NCBI GenBank assembly: GCA_963205115.1
Contig: CAUJHV010000032.1
Location: 62,001-126,000, forward strand
Direction of reading: 5' to 3'
Length of the DNA: 64,000 nt
Source: Pseudomonadota bacterium
Lineage (GTDB): Bacteria > Pseudomonadota > Gammaproteobacteria > Burkholderiales > Burkholderiaceae_C
Shown: one piece after another, positions 56,882-64,000 of the stretch
How positions within the stretch are numbered: position 1 is the stretch's first letter
How the letters are laid out: each line of letters opens with the position of its first letter
Translations under genes and position numbers: made by a program
The notes under the pieces: model-generated
The model's database searches: none
Told to the model about the DNA's origin: nothing
Seen by the model: the letters and a program-made list of their open reading frames with translations, nothing else

Positions 56882-57448
56882 ATGTACCGCACGCCGACCG
56901 TGTTGATCCTGCCGGGGTGGCTGGACTCCGGGCCGCAGCATTGGCAGGGCCGCTGGGTCGAGAAGTACGGCGACCGGCGCGTGGAGCAGTCGGACTGGGC
57001 CACGCCGCGGCGCGGCGACTGGATGGCGCGGCTGGACGAGGTGGTGGTGGACAGCGACGGGCCGCTGGCCCTGGCGGCACACAGCCTGGGCTGCCATCTG
57101 GTGGCCAGCTGGGCCGCGCACACACGCCACGCGGCACGCATCTGCGCCGCCTTGCTGGTGGCGCCGCCGGACGTCACGCGCGAAGACTTCCCGCCGGCGA
57201 TGTCCACCTGGCGCCGCCCGGTGCTGCAGCCGCTGCCATTTGCCGCCACGCTGGTCTACAGCACGGACGACCCGTTTGGCAGCCCCGAGGCCGCATGCGC
57301 GCTGGCCACGGCCTGGGTCTGCGACGACGCGGTGAGCATCGGGCCGGCCGGACACATCAATGCCGACAGTGGCCTGGGCGACTGGCCGCAGGGCCGCGCG
57401 TGGCTGGAAGCGGCGATCGCACGGGGCCGCGCCCGCCAGCGGGCCTGA
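56882..57448 (+). CDS. Small serine hydrolase, RBBP9/YdeN type
   Basis: 188 residues with [16 protein letters not shown] at the start, the nucleophile in [11 protein letters not shown], an Asp in YSTDDPFGS and a His in GPAGHINAD, i.e. a complete alpha/beta-hydrolase triad. The family is that of RBBP9/YdeN; substrates are unknown. The ATG at 56882 is the natural start. It diverges from argC across a 109-base gap. A hydrolase of this kind near parA is, from memory, common in related genomes. Confidence 0.9.
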   Translation: MYRTPTVLILPGWLDSGPQHWQGRWVEKYGDRRVEQSDWATPRRGDWMARLDEVVVDSDGPLALAAHSLGCHLVASWAAHTRHAARICAALLVAPPDVTREDFPPAMSTWRRPVLQPLPFAATLVYSTDDPFGSPEAACALATAWVCDDAVSIGPAGHINADSGLGDWPQGRAWLEAAIARGRARQRA

Positions 57449-57583
57449 GGTGTCGGCGCGCACGACGCGCGGCGCAGATCGTGAGGTCCCGGGCCGCCCG
57501 GACAGGCTGCGCCGGCGGGCCGCCGCGTCGACAGGCACATGCGCAATCCCGGCCTTGCCGCCTCGCCGAACACGGGCAGGTGC

Positions 57584-58270
57584 CTACAACTCGCGCGCCC
57601 AGACCTGTCCGACAAGATCCTTGCCAAAGCTGTGGTGGGCCTCCTGCTCGACCAGCGTGAAACCCGCCGCCTCGTAGATGCGCCGCGCCGAGACCAGCAC
57701 GTCGTTGGTCCACAGCACCATGCGCCGGTAGCCCGCGGCGGCGGCAAAACGCAGGCACTCGTCCACCAGCCGGCGGCCCAGCCCCAGGCCGCGCGCCGAC
57801 CGGTCCACGTACAGCATGCGCAGCTTGGCGGTGTCGTCGTCCTGGCGCACGACAAAGACCGATCCGACGACCTCGCCGTGCCGCTCGGCCACCCAGCAGC
57901 GTTCGCGCGCGGGTTGGAAGTCGCGCACGAACTGGCTGGCGATGTCGGCGACGAGCGCCTCGAAGGTCCAGTCCCAGCCGTATTCCTCAGCGTACAGGCG
58001 CGCCTGGCCGCGCACGATCGAGCCGATGTCACCCGGCACGGGATCGCGCAGCGTGAATGGGGGCTGATCGTGCGGGGCGTCGCCCAGCAGGCGGCGGATG
58101 CGCGCCATCGCGCCGATCAGTTCGTCGCGTTCGTGCGCCGACAGCGGGTCGAGCAGGGCGCGGGCCGTATCGGCCGATGACTCTGCGGCAGCGCCGCTCA
58201 CGCGGGCATGCAGCCGTTGGAACTGCAGGACCGCCTCGACGTGTTCGCGTGTGGCTGCGGCGTGTGTCAT
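57584..58270 (-). CDS. GNAT acetyltransferase with a remnant of a MarR-type N-terminal region
   Basis: 228 residues. The C-terminal ~150 residues are a GNAT domain: FTLRDPVPGDIGSIVRGQAR, then CWVAERHGEVVGSVFVVR, and the acetyl-CoA motif RGLGLGRRLVDECLRFA. The first ~65 residues read as both ends of a MarR domain (VEAVLQFQRLHARVSG joined to LLDPLSAHERDELIGAMARI) without the helix-turn-helix core between them, which in full MarR-GNAT proteins spans ~80 residues. The acetylated substrate is unknown. It is on the minus strand between the hydrolase and parB. Confidence 0.85.
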   Translation of the reverse strand: MTHAAATREHVEAVLQFQRLHARVSGAAAESSADTARALLDPLSAHERDELIGAMARIRRLLGDAPHDQPPFTLRDPVPGDIGSIVRGQARLYAEEYGWDWTFEALVADIASQFVRDFQPARERCWVAERHGEVVGSVFVVRQDDDTAKLRMLYVDRSARGLGLGRRLVDECLRFAAAAGYRRMVLWTNDVLVSARRIYEAAGFTLVEQEAHHSFGKDLVGQVWAREL

Positions 58271-58387
58271 GGGACGTGTCAGACGATTATCCGGGTCGCG
58301 GTGTCCCGACGCGAGGGCGCGGCCCGTGCGGGAGGCCGCGCCGGGCGCGGGCGGCGGCCATCGCCCGGCGCGGTAGACAATCACCCG

Positions 58388-59287
58388 ATGGCGACAAAAA
58401 AACCCAAGGGCCTGGGGCTGGGCCTGGAGGCCCTGCTCGGCCCCACCGTGAGCGAGTCTGCAAAGGCCGGCGCGAACGACGGCGCGCCGCGCACGCTCAA
58501 GCTGGATCAGCTGCAGGCTGGCAAGTACCAGCCGCGCACGCGCATGGACGAGGGCTCGCTCTACGAGCTGGCCGAGAGCATCAAGTCGCAAGGCGTGATG
58601 CAGCCCATCCTCGTGCGCCCGGTCAGCGCCACGCGCTTCGAAATCATCGCGGGCGAGCGCCGCTTCCGTGCCGCGCGCCTGGCCGGGCTGGACGAGGTGC
58701 CGGTGCTGGTGCGCGAGGTGCCGGACGAATCGGCCGCCGTGATGGCGCTGATCGAGAACATGCAGCGCGAGGACCTCAACCCGCTGGAAGAGGCCCAGGG
58801 CCTGCAGCGGCTGGTCGACGAATTCGGCCTCACGCACGAACAGGCCGCGCAGGCGGTGGGCCGCTCACGCAGCGCGGCGACCAATCTGCTGCGCCTGCTG
58901 AAGCTGACGGCACCGGTGCAGCAGATGCTGATGGCCGGCGACGTGGAAATGGGCCACGCGCGGGCCCTGCTGGCGCTGGAGTCCGCGCAGCAGATCCTCG
59001 CAGCCAACGAAGTCGTGGCGAAAAAGCTCAGCGTGCGCGACACCGAGAAGCTCGCCACGCGGATGCAGGCCGTCGCGCGGCAGGCGCCGCTGCTGCGCGT
59101 CAAGCACGAGAAATCGCGCGACATCGTGCGGCTCGAAGAGCAGCTGTCCGACCGCCTGAGCGCGACGGTGGAGATCCGGCTGCAGCGCAAGTCCGGCCGC
59201 GGCCAGTCGGGCGAGGTCGCCATCGCCTTCGATTCGCTGGAAGCGCTGGACGGCCTGCTGGAACGCCTGGGCGCGCGCGACGCCTGA
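58388..59287 (+). CDS. parB: Chromosome-partitioning protein ParB
   Basis: parS-binding CTPase and DNA clamp. 299 residues. The N-terminal LQAGKYQPRTRMDEGSLYEL and the CTP-binding GERRFRAARLAGL motif are clear, followed by ENMQREDLNPLEEAQGLQRL and the helix-turn-helix (LTHEQAAQAVGRSRSAATNL) that reads parS. The ATG at 58388 begins MATKKPKGLGLGLEALLG, the usual ParB start. It is separated from parA by argC, a hydrolase and the GNAT gene, and is followed by a convergent unknown gene. Confidence 0.96.
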   Translation: MATKKPKGLGLGLEALLGPTVSESAKAGANDGAPRTLKLDQLQAGKYQPRTRMDEGSLYELAESIKSQGVMQPILVRPVSATRFEIIAGERRFRAARLAGLDEVPVLVREVPDESAAVMALIENMQREDLNPLEEAQGLQRLVDEFGLTHEQAAQAVGRSRSAATNLLRLLKLTAPVQQMLMAGDVEMGHARALLALESAQQILAANEVVAKKLSVRDTEKLATRMQAVARQAPLLRVKHEKSRDIVRLEEQLSDRLSATVEIRLQRKSGRGQSGEVAIAFDSLEALDGLLERLGARDA

Positions 59288-59399
59288 GCGGCGGACAAAG
59301 CATCCGGACGACCCGAACGTCCCTCGAGGACACGCTGGCCCCCGGGTTTCCTTTGTGACCGCAAGGCGTGGGCTGGGCGCTGCCCGGCCCTGGGGTTTC

Positions 59400-60236
59400 T
59401 CAGAGGAAGCGCTGCGGCGGGCAGGCCCGCGCCTCGGGCAGCCGTTCGGCCTGCCTAACGGCCGATACGAGCAGGTGATCGGCGTCCACCGGGCCGAGCG
59501 CCTCGCACAGCGACACATAGACCTGGTGCACCAGCGCGACCAGCTGGTCTTGTGTGCCGTCCAGCTTCCAGGCACGGCTGGTGGGCGCGACCAGCGCATC
59601 GCGCGCGGCCGCGCGCACGCTCGGCGCGATGCGCGCCTGGTCGATGCGGCTGCGGCAGTCGGCCAGCACATCGGCCAGATCCTGCGGGTGGTACTGGCGT
59701 ACACCTTCGATCAGTCCGCCGATCAGCGTGGAGAACACCACCTGGTGCGGCGGCAGCTCGTGCGTGTCGACCGCGCTGGCGGGTGGCGCGATCGACGACC
59801 CGTCTGACGACGCGAGCGGCGCGACGGGCAGTGCAAGCTGCGGATCCGGCGCGGCGACACGTTCAGGGCTGGCGGGCAGCGCCGCGGCGGCGGCCCACGG
59901 CGCAGCGGCAGCTCCCGCTGCGGCACGCACGGGCGCAGGCGTCGGTGCTGCGGCCGCCGGCCGTGCGGCAATCATCAGTGGCCACGGGTCGATGGGCAGG
60001 CTGTCTTCGGGCTGGCGCAGCGCGTCGAAGAAGGCGCCGTACAGGCGCTTGCGCGTGACGCCGTCGAGCAGGTGCCGGTTGCCGACCGAGTCGACGAACG
60101 CAATGATGTCCGATACCGAGTCGCCGCCCATGGACTCGTGCTGGAGCCACAAGGTGTCGATCAGGCTGTCCTCGTCGAGGACGGTCGACAGCGCCGCCCA
60201 GGCGGCGCGTCGTCGCTGCGCGCGCGCGTCGCTCAT
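59400..60236 (-). CDS. Unrecognised protein
   Basis: 278 residues. The N-terminal ~90 residues are helical and acidic/basic mixed (LSTVLDEDSLIDTLWLQHES, IIAFVDSVGNRHLLDGVTRK). A long Ala/Pro-rich linker (~95-155) follows, then a helical C-terminal domain (LPPHQVVFSTLIGGLIEGVR, ADHLLVSAVRQAERLPEARA). I see no catalytic motif, signal peptide or membrane segment, and I do not know the family. It is convergent with parB and next to the ammonium transporter on the same strand, 72 bases apart. Confidence 0.7.
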   Translation of the reverse strand: MSDARAQRRRAAWAALSTVLDEDSLIDTLWLQHESMGGDSVSDIIAFVDSVGNRHLLDGVTRKRLYGAFFDALRQPEDSLPIDPWPLMIAARPAAAAPTPAPVRAAAGAAAAPWAAAAALPASPERVAAPDPQLALPVAPLASSDGSSIAPPASAVDTHELPPHQVVFSTLIGGLIEGVRQYHPQDLADVLADCRSRIDQARIAPSVRAAARDALVAPTSRAWKLDGTQDQLVALVHQVYVSLCEALGPVDADHLLVSAVRQAERLPEARACPPQRFL

Positions 60237-60308
60237 GTCGAATCCCCTTGGCGGTGCGGGTGGCGACCGGGGACCGACCCGAAGGCCGGCCCGCCACGAA
60301 AGCGGCTG

Positions 60309-61535
60309 TCATTCACCTCGTTCGACCCCCATGCGAAGCTGTCCGGGCGAGGCCTGGAACTCGGGATAACCGACCTCGTGGTGCTCGGTGTCGTCCAGCC
60401 CGCGTTGTTCGTTCAGGCTGGGTACGCGCAGGCCGCCGAAGCGGTCGATGGCCTTGAACAGCAGCCAGGCCATCGGGAAGGCCCAGAGGAACGACGCGGT
60501 GATGCCCAGCAGCTGCACGCCGATGCGCTGCGGATCGAACAGGCCCGCCTGGTGAAACAGGCCGACGGCAAACAGGCCCCACACGCCGCCGATGCCGTGC
60601 ACGGCCACCGCGTCGACTGCGTCGTCCACGCGCCAGCGCTGCAGCCGCTCGGCGCCCCAGGTGCACAGCGCGCCGCCGACGAGGCCGGTCAGCAGCGCGA
60701 AGGCCGGTGTCATCGAAGCAGCACCGGCGGTGATCGAGGCCAGCCCGCACAGGCTGCCGTTGACGGTGGACGTCATCAACACGGGACGCGCCGACAGGCG
60801 CATGAAGGCCAGGGCCCCGATGGCACCCGCGCAGGCACTGAGGTGCGTATTGAGCAGCACGCCGCCGAGCTTGCCGTCGTCCAGGCTGGTCACGCTGCCG
60901 CCATTGAAGCCGAACCAACCCAGCCACAGGATGAAGCCGCCCAGCGCCACCATCGGCAGGTTGTGGCCGGGAATCGCGCGAACCTCGCCGTTGCGACCGA
61001 AGCGGCCCAGGCGCGGGCCCAGCGCGAGCACACCGGCCAGCGCGCACCAGGCGCCCACGGCGTGGATCGCGCCGCCGCCGGCCAGGTCGACGAAGCCCAT
61101 CTGATGCAGCCAGCCGTTGGGATTCCAGGCCCAGTGTGCATAGACCGGATAGATGCCCAGCCCCATCAGGCAACCGAAGGCCAGATAGGCGCCGTAGCGC
61201 ATGCGTTCGGCCACCGCCCCGGACACGATGGTCACGGCCGTGGCCGCGAACATCAGCTGGTACAGCAGGTCCAGGCTCTCGCGCGAGCCGAGGTCCTGCG
61301 CAAAGAAGCCCGTGGTGCCGATCCATCCGGCGGCGCTGGAGCCGAACGCCAACCCGTAGCCCACGGCCCAGAACATCACGCCGACGAAGGCCGTGCCCAG
61401 GTAGACCTTCATGATCACGTTGACCGAGTTCTTCGCGCGCACCAGGCCGCCTTCGACCAGCGCGAAACCCGCCTGCATGAAGAAGACGAGTGCGGTGGCC
61501 ACGGCCAGCCAGGCAAGATTGATGAGGTCGGTCAT
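60309..61535 (-). CDS. amt: Ammonium transporter, Amt family
   Basis: Inner-membrane ammonium channel with 408 residues and about 11 hydrophobic segments. The start at 61535 gives MTDLINLAWLAVATALVFFM, preceding the conserved ALVEGGLVRAKNSVNVIMKV. The twin-His pore residues lie in GGGAIHAVGAW and AVAVHGIGGVW, and FGFNGGS and LNTHLSACAGA complete the family signature. No GlnK gene is attached. Its upstream gap shows no clear sigma-54 promoter. It lies near prkA, whose expression in other bacteria also responds to nitrogen. Confidence 0.94.
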   Translation of the reverse strand: MTDLINLAWLAVATALVFFMQAGFALVEGGLVRAKNSVNVIMKVYLGTAFVGVMFWAVGYGLAFGSSAAGWIGTTGFFAQDLGSRESLDLLYQLMFAATAVTIVSGAVAERMRYGAYLAFGCLMGLGIYPVYAHWAWNPNGWLHQMGFVDLAGGGAIHAVGAWCALAGVLALGPRLGRFGRNGEVRAIPGHNLPMVALGGFILWLGWFGFNGGSVTSLDDGKLGGVLLNTHLSACAGAIGALAFMRLSARPVLMTSTVNGSLCGLASITAGAASMTPAFALLTGLVGGALCTWGAERLQRWRVDDAVDAVAVHGIGGVWGLFAVGLFHQAGLFDPQRIGVQLLGITASFLWAFPMAWLLFKAIDRFGGLRVPSLNEQRGLDDTEHHEVGYPEFQASPGQLRMGVERGE

Positions 61536-61881
61536 GAGGTCTCGGGCTCGAAGTGGGCGTGTGATGCGCCAGGCGCCGGCGGGTGGAAACGGCGCTCCAC
61601 GCCCGCGATCGGCCAAGGTCCGTACCGTAGGCGGGGGTGCCGGCAGCGTCAATCACGCAAGGCAAGGGCGGCGACCCCCGGGCCGCGGGTCAGGGCCCCG
61701 GCGTGCGGGCGCGCAAGCCGGGTGTGCGCCGCCGGCGCGCGCAAGCCGCCGCTGCACCCGCATTCGAGCGAGCGACGGTGTGCCGACGTGCGCCGCGACG
61801 ACGCATGCACCGTCAAGGTGCGCATCGACTGACCCGTTAGCCGCCGCTCGGCGGCTGGCCGGCGCCGGCAGGCGGCTCGCG
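61536..61881. other. Intergenic region between amt and the MFS gene
   Basis: 346 bases without a supported gene. It contains a perfect 7-base hairpin, AGCCGCC (61839-61845), loop GCTC, GGCGGCT (61850-61856), which would lie just after the MFS stop but has no U-tract, so it is at best a weak terminator. I see no clear amt promoter. Confidence 0.4.
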
Positions 61882-63066
61882 TCAGGCCGCGGGGACCGCG
61901 CGTGTGGCGGCGCGACGAACCGCCGCCAGCCACAGCAGCCCGGCGCTCACCAGCGCCAGCGGCAGCAGCGAGCCGAGGTTCAGCCAGGTCCAGCCCTGGG
62001 TGGTGACCAGCGCACCCGAGGAGAACGAGGTCAGGGCCATCGTGGCAAACACGCAGGTGTCCATCGCACCCTGCGCCTTGTTCTTTTCTTCAGGCTTGTA
62101 GGTGGTGGTCAGCAGCGTCGAGGCGCCCGTGTAGAGGAAGTTCCAGCCCACGCCCAGCACGAACAGCGCCACGAGGAACTGCGTCAGCTCCACGCCGGAC
62201 AGCGCCACGGCCACGCACAGCAGGTTCAGGGCCGCGCCCGTGCCCATGATCGGCAGCACGCCGAAACGCCGGATCAGGTGCCCGGTGAAGAAGCTGGGCA
62301 CGAACATGCCCAGCACGTGCCACTCCAGCACCAGCGCCGCGGCGCTGAAGGGCAGCTGGCATTGCTGCATCGCGATCGGTGTGGCGGCCATCAGCAGGTT
62401 CATGACGCCGTAGCCGACCGCGCCGCCGAGCACCGCGACGATGAAGGCCGGCTGGCGCGCGATCTCCGACAGCGGGCGGCCCGATGTGGCGCCGGGCGCC
62501 GGCGCCTGGTGCGGCCCGAACTCGATGAAGCTCATGGCCAGCAGCGACAACGCGGCCACGCCGATCAACGCCACGTAGGCGCCGGTAAACGGCTGTTCCA
62601 TCCAGTTGCGGGTGGCATTGGCGAGGTTCGGACCGATGAAGGCCCCGAGGATGCCGCCGGCCAGCACCCAGGACATCGCCTTTTCCTTGTAAGAAGGTGC
62701 GACCAGCTCAGGGCCCGCAAACCGGTACAGGCCCGCATTGGCGTTGTAGAAGCCGGCGACCACCGTGGTGGCAACGACCAGCCAGAAGTCGCGGTGGCTG
62801 ACCGCGTAGGCGCCCACGGCGGCGCTGAGCATCGCGACCACCAGACCCAGCTGGAAGCACCGCTTGCGTCCCCACTGGCGCTGCAGCCGGGCCACCAGCG
62901 GCGCACTCAGCGCGCCGCCCACCACATATCCCATCACCGGCAGCGTGGCCATCCACCCCAGCGGTGCCAGCGCCAGGCCCACCAGGCCGTTGATGGCGAT
63001 GAAGGTGACGTTGTTCGTCAGGAACAGTCCCTGGCACAAGGTCAACAGCAACAGATGGCGATTCAT
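61882..63066 (-). CDS. MFS transporter
   Basis: 394 residues with about 12 hydrophobic segments, a standard major facilitator. The loop 2-3 motif is degenerate (LVARLQRQWGRKRCFQLGLV). The ATG at 63066 begins MNRHLLLLTLCQGLFLTNNV; an upstream extension of the open frame lacks hydrophobic character. VAGFYNANAGLYRFAGPELV and GVGWNFLYTGASTLLTTTYK resemble a group of uncharacterised proteobacterial transporters. The substrate cannot be told. It diverges from prkA. Confidence 0.88.
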   Translation of the reverse strand: MNRHLLLLTLCQGLFLTNNVTFIAINGLVGLALAPLGWMATLPVMGYVVGGALSAPLVARLQRQWGRKRCFQLGLVVAMLSAAVGAYAVSHRDFWLVVATTVVAGFYNANAGLYRFAGPELVAPSYKEKAMSWVLAGGILGAFIGPNLANATRNWMEQPFTGAYVALIGVAALSLLAMSFIEFGPHQAPAPGATSGRPLSEIARQPAFIVAVLGGAVGYGVMNLLMAATPIAMQQCQLPFSAAALVLEWHVLGMFVPSFFTGHLIRRFGVLPIMGTGAALNLLCVAVALSGVELTQFLVALFVLGVGWNFLYTGASTLLTTTYKPEEKNKAQGAMDTCVFATMALTSFSSGALVTTQGWTWLNLGSLLPLALVSAGLLWLAAVRRAATRAVPAA

Positions 63067-63436
63067 GGGGCGATCTTCGCACCGCTTGTGGAGGCTCCCG
63101 GTCAACCTGCACCGGTAGGCGGCGCGTTGAATGAACGTACGACCGCTTTGGGTGCATTCATGTGTGCGGGGAACTTAACGTGCACCGGCATGGTCCTTGC
63201 AAAGTAGGCTCTGCATGAACTGGGCGTGGAAGCCGATGCTTCTCGCCGCATGAATGGGAGTGCATTCGAGAGAAGCTCAGACATCACGCACCGCGATCCA
63301 GGAAAGCTCTGATGGCGCCTCGTGCCGCCGGACCCGCACCGGTCCCAGGCATCGGACGTCATCAGAACTTCCCGGCATCGATTGGCCTGACCAGGCCGGC
63401 CGATGTCCTCCACGCCGATCTCTGGAGGCCCGACTC
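63067..63436. other. MFS-prkA divergent intergenic region
   Basis: 370 bases without a supported gene. It contains a candidate sigma-54 promoter (63186-63201) and several TGAATG/CATTCA-type short inverted motifs between 63126 and 63156 that could be activator sites. A GGAG lies nine bases before the prkA ATG. Confidence 0.5.
63186..63201 (+). promoter_or_regulatory. Candidate sigma-54 (RpoN) promoter upstream of prkA
   Basis: CGGCATGGTCCTTGCA has the invariant GG and GC with exactly ten bases between them (-24/-12) and matches TGGCACG-N4-TTGCA in most positions. It reads toward prkA, about 235 bases before its ATG. Confidence 0.55.
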
Positions 63437-64000
63437 ATGAGCGTGATCAACCACTTCGCCGCCCGCTACGAGCGCACACGCGAAGAAGAGATGTCCCTCG
63501 AGGACTATCTGTCCGAGTGCAAGCGCAACCCGCTGGCCTACGCCACTGCCGCCGAGCGCATGCTCAAGGCCATCGGCGAACCGCAGCAGATCGACACCCG
63601 CAACGATCCGCGGCTGTCCCGCATCTTCCAGAACAAGGTCATCAAGATCTACCCGGCCTTCGCCGAGTTCTACGGCATGGAAGACGCCATCGAGCAGGTG
63701 GTGTCCTACTTCCGGCATGCGGCGCAGGGCCTGGAAGAGAAGAAGCAGATCCTCTACCTGCTGGGCCCCGTCGGTGGCGGCAAGAGCAGCATTGCCGAAC
63801 GGCTGAAGCTGCTGATGCAGGACGTGGCGTTCTATGCCATCAAGGGCAGCCCGGTGAACGAGTCGCCGCTGGGTCTGTTCAATGCGCTCGAAGACGGCGA
63901 GCTGCTGGAGAAGGAATACGGCATTCCGCGCCGTTACCTCAACCGCATCATGAGCCCCTGGGCCGTGAAGCGGCTCGAGGAGTTCGGCGGCGACATCCGC
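63437..64000 (+). CDS. prkA: PrkA/YeaG-type serine protein kinase, N-terminal part (3' end outside window)
   Basis: The reading frame runs open from the ATG at 63437 to the window end (188 codons). It starts MSVINHFAARYERTREEEMS, followed by MSLEDYLSECKRNPLAYATA and the P-loop LLGPVGGGKSSIAERLK, which identify PrkA, an AAA+-related serine kinase (YeaG in E. coli). It typically heads a prkA-yeaH-spoVR operon involved in stress and starvation responses. A GGAG lies nine bases before the start. Its likely regulation is through the sigma-54-type promoter at 63186-63201. Confidence 0.93.
   Translation, partial: MSVINHFAARYERTREEEMSLEDYLSECKRNPLAYATAAERMLKAIGEPQQIDTRNDPRLSRIFQNKVIKIYPAFAEFYGMEDAIEQVVSYFRHAAQGLEEKKQILYLLGPVGGGKSSIAERLKLLMQDVAFYAIKGSPVNESPLGLFNALEDGELLEKEYGIPRRYLNRIMSPWAVKRLEEFGGDIR

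Noticed and set aside
61839..61856. GC-rich hairpin as a terminator of the MFS gene
   Set aside because: The stem is perfect but no U-tract follows on the minus strand, so it is only mentioned in the intergenic entry.

Overview
The window looks like the replication-origin region of a high-GC betaproteobacterium of the order Burkholderiales (Leptothrix/Rubrivivax/Ideonella-like or Comamonadaceae; genus not determinable by eye). The basis is the gene order mnmE-yidC-yidD-rnpA-rpmH / dnaA-dnaN-gyrB, the later mnmG-rsmG-LysE-parA...parB block, a ProQ with long low-complexity tails, a Burkholderia-type QueE, and very GC-rich codon use. No rRNA, tRNA, CRISPR array, transposase or integrase was seen.

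Layout. 1-1.8 kb: end of a KefB/C-like antiporter, then apt. 1.9-6.4 kb (minus strand): the overlapping rpmH-rnpA-yidD-yidC run and mnmE. 6.4-12.4 kb (plus): dnaA, dnaN and gyrB, with DnaA-box-like 9-mers in rnpA and on both sides of dnaA; this is the candidate oriC. 12.4-24.6 kb: an accessory defence island, hsdM-fic-hsdS-FRG protein-hsdR-Mrr-type nuclease on the plus strand, then a convergent membrane/zinc-ribbon protein of unknown function and a CoiA-like nuclease. 24.8-32 kb: MFS exporter, ALDH7-type dehydrogenase, carboxylesterase, TerB/DUF697-type protein and ProQ. 32.2-35 kb: queC-queD-queE for 7-deazaguanine (preQ0) synthesis. 35-50.8 kb: M48 lipoprotein protease, thiolase, NnrU, small exported proteins, pirin, a PD-(D/E)XK-like protein, thioredoxin, GST, a serine hydrolase coupled to a NatAB-type ABC transporter, and a YkgJ/Crp-Fnr/DUF2892 cluster. 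51-59.3 kb: mnmG and rsmG, each carrying a parS site inside its coding sequence, then LysE, parA, argC, a small hydrolase, a GNAT protein and parB. 59.4-64 kb: an unrecognised protein, an ammonium transporter, an MFS protein, and the start of prkA behind a candidate sigma-54 promoter.

The most interesting part is the island. The type I restriction-modification operon contains two unrelated accessory genes, both translationally coupled to hsdS: a Fic (AMPylase-type) protein with a C-terminal winged helix, and an FRG-domain protein. The last ~50 residues of the FRG protein align without gaps to the C-terminus of the HsdR encoded next to it, which suggests that it docks on the same methyltransferase core as HsdR. 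Direct ATGCA repeats and an inverted repeat just upstream of fic may be its operator.

All calls come from reading the sequence by eye; no database search was run.
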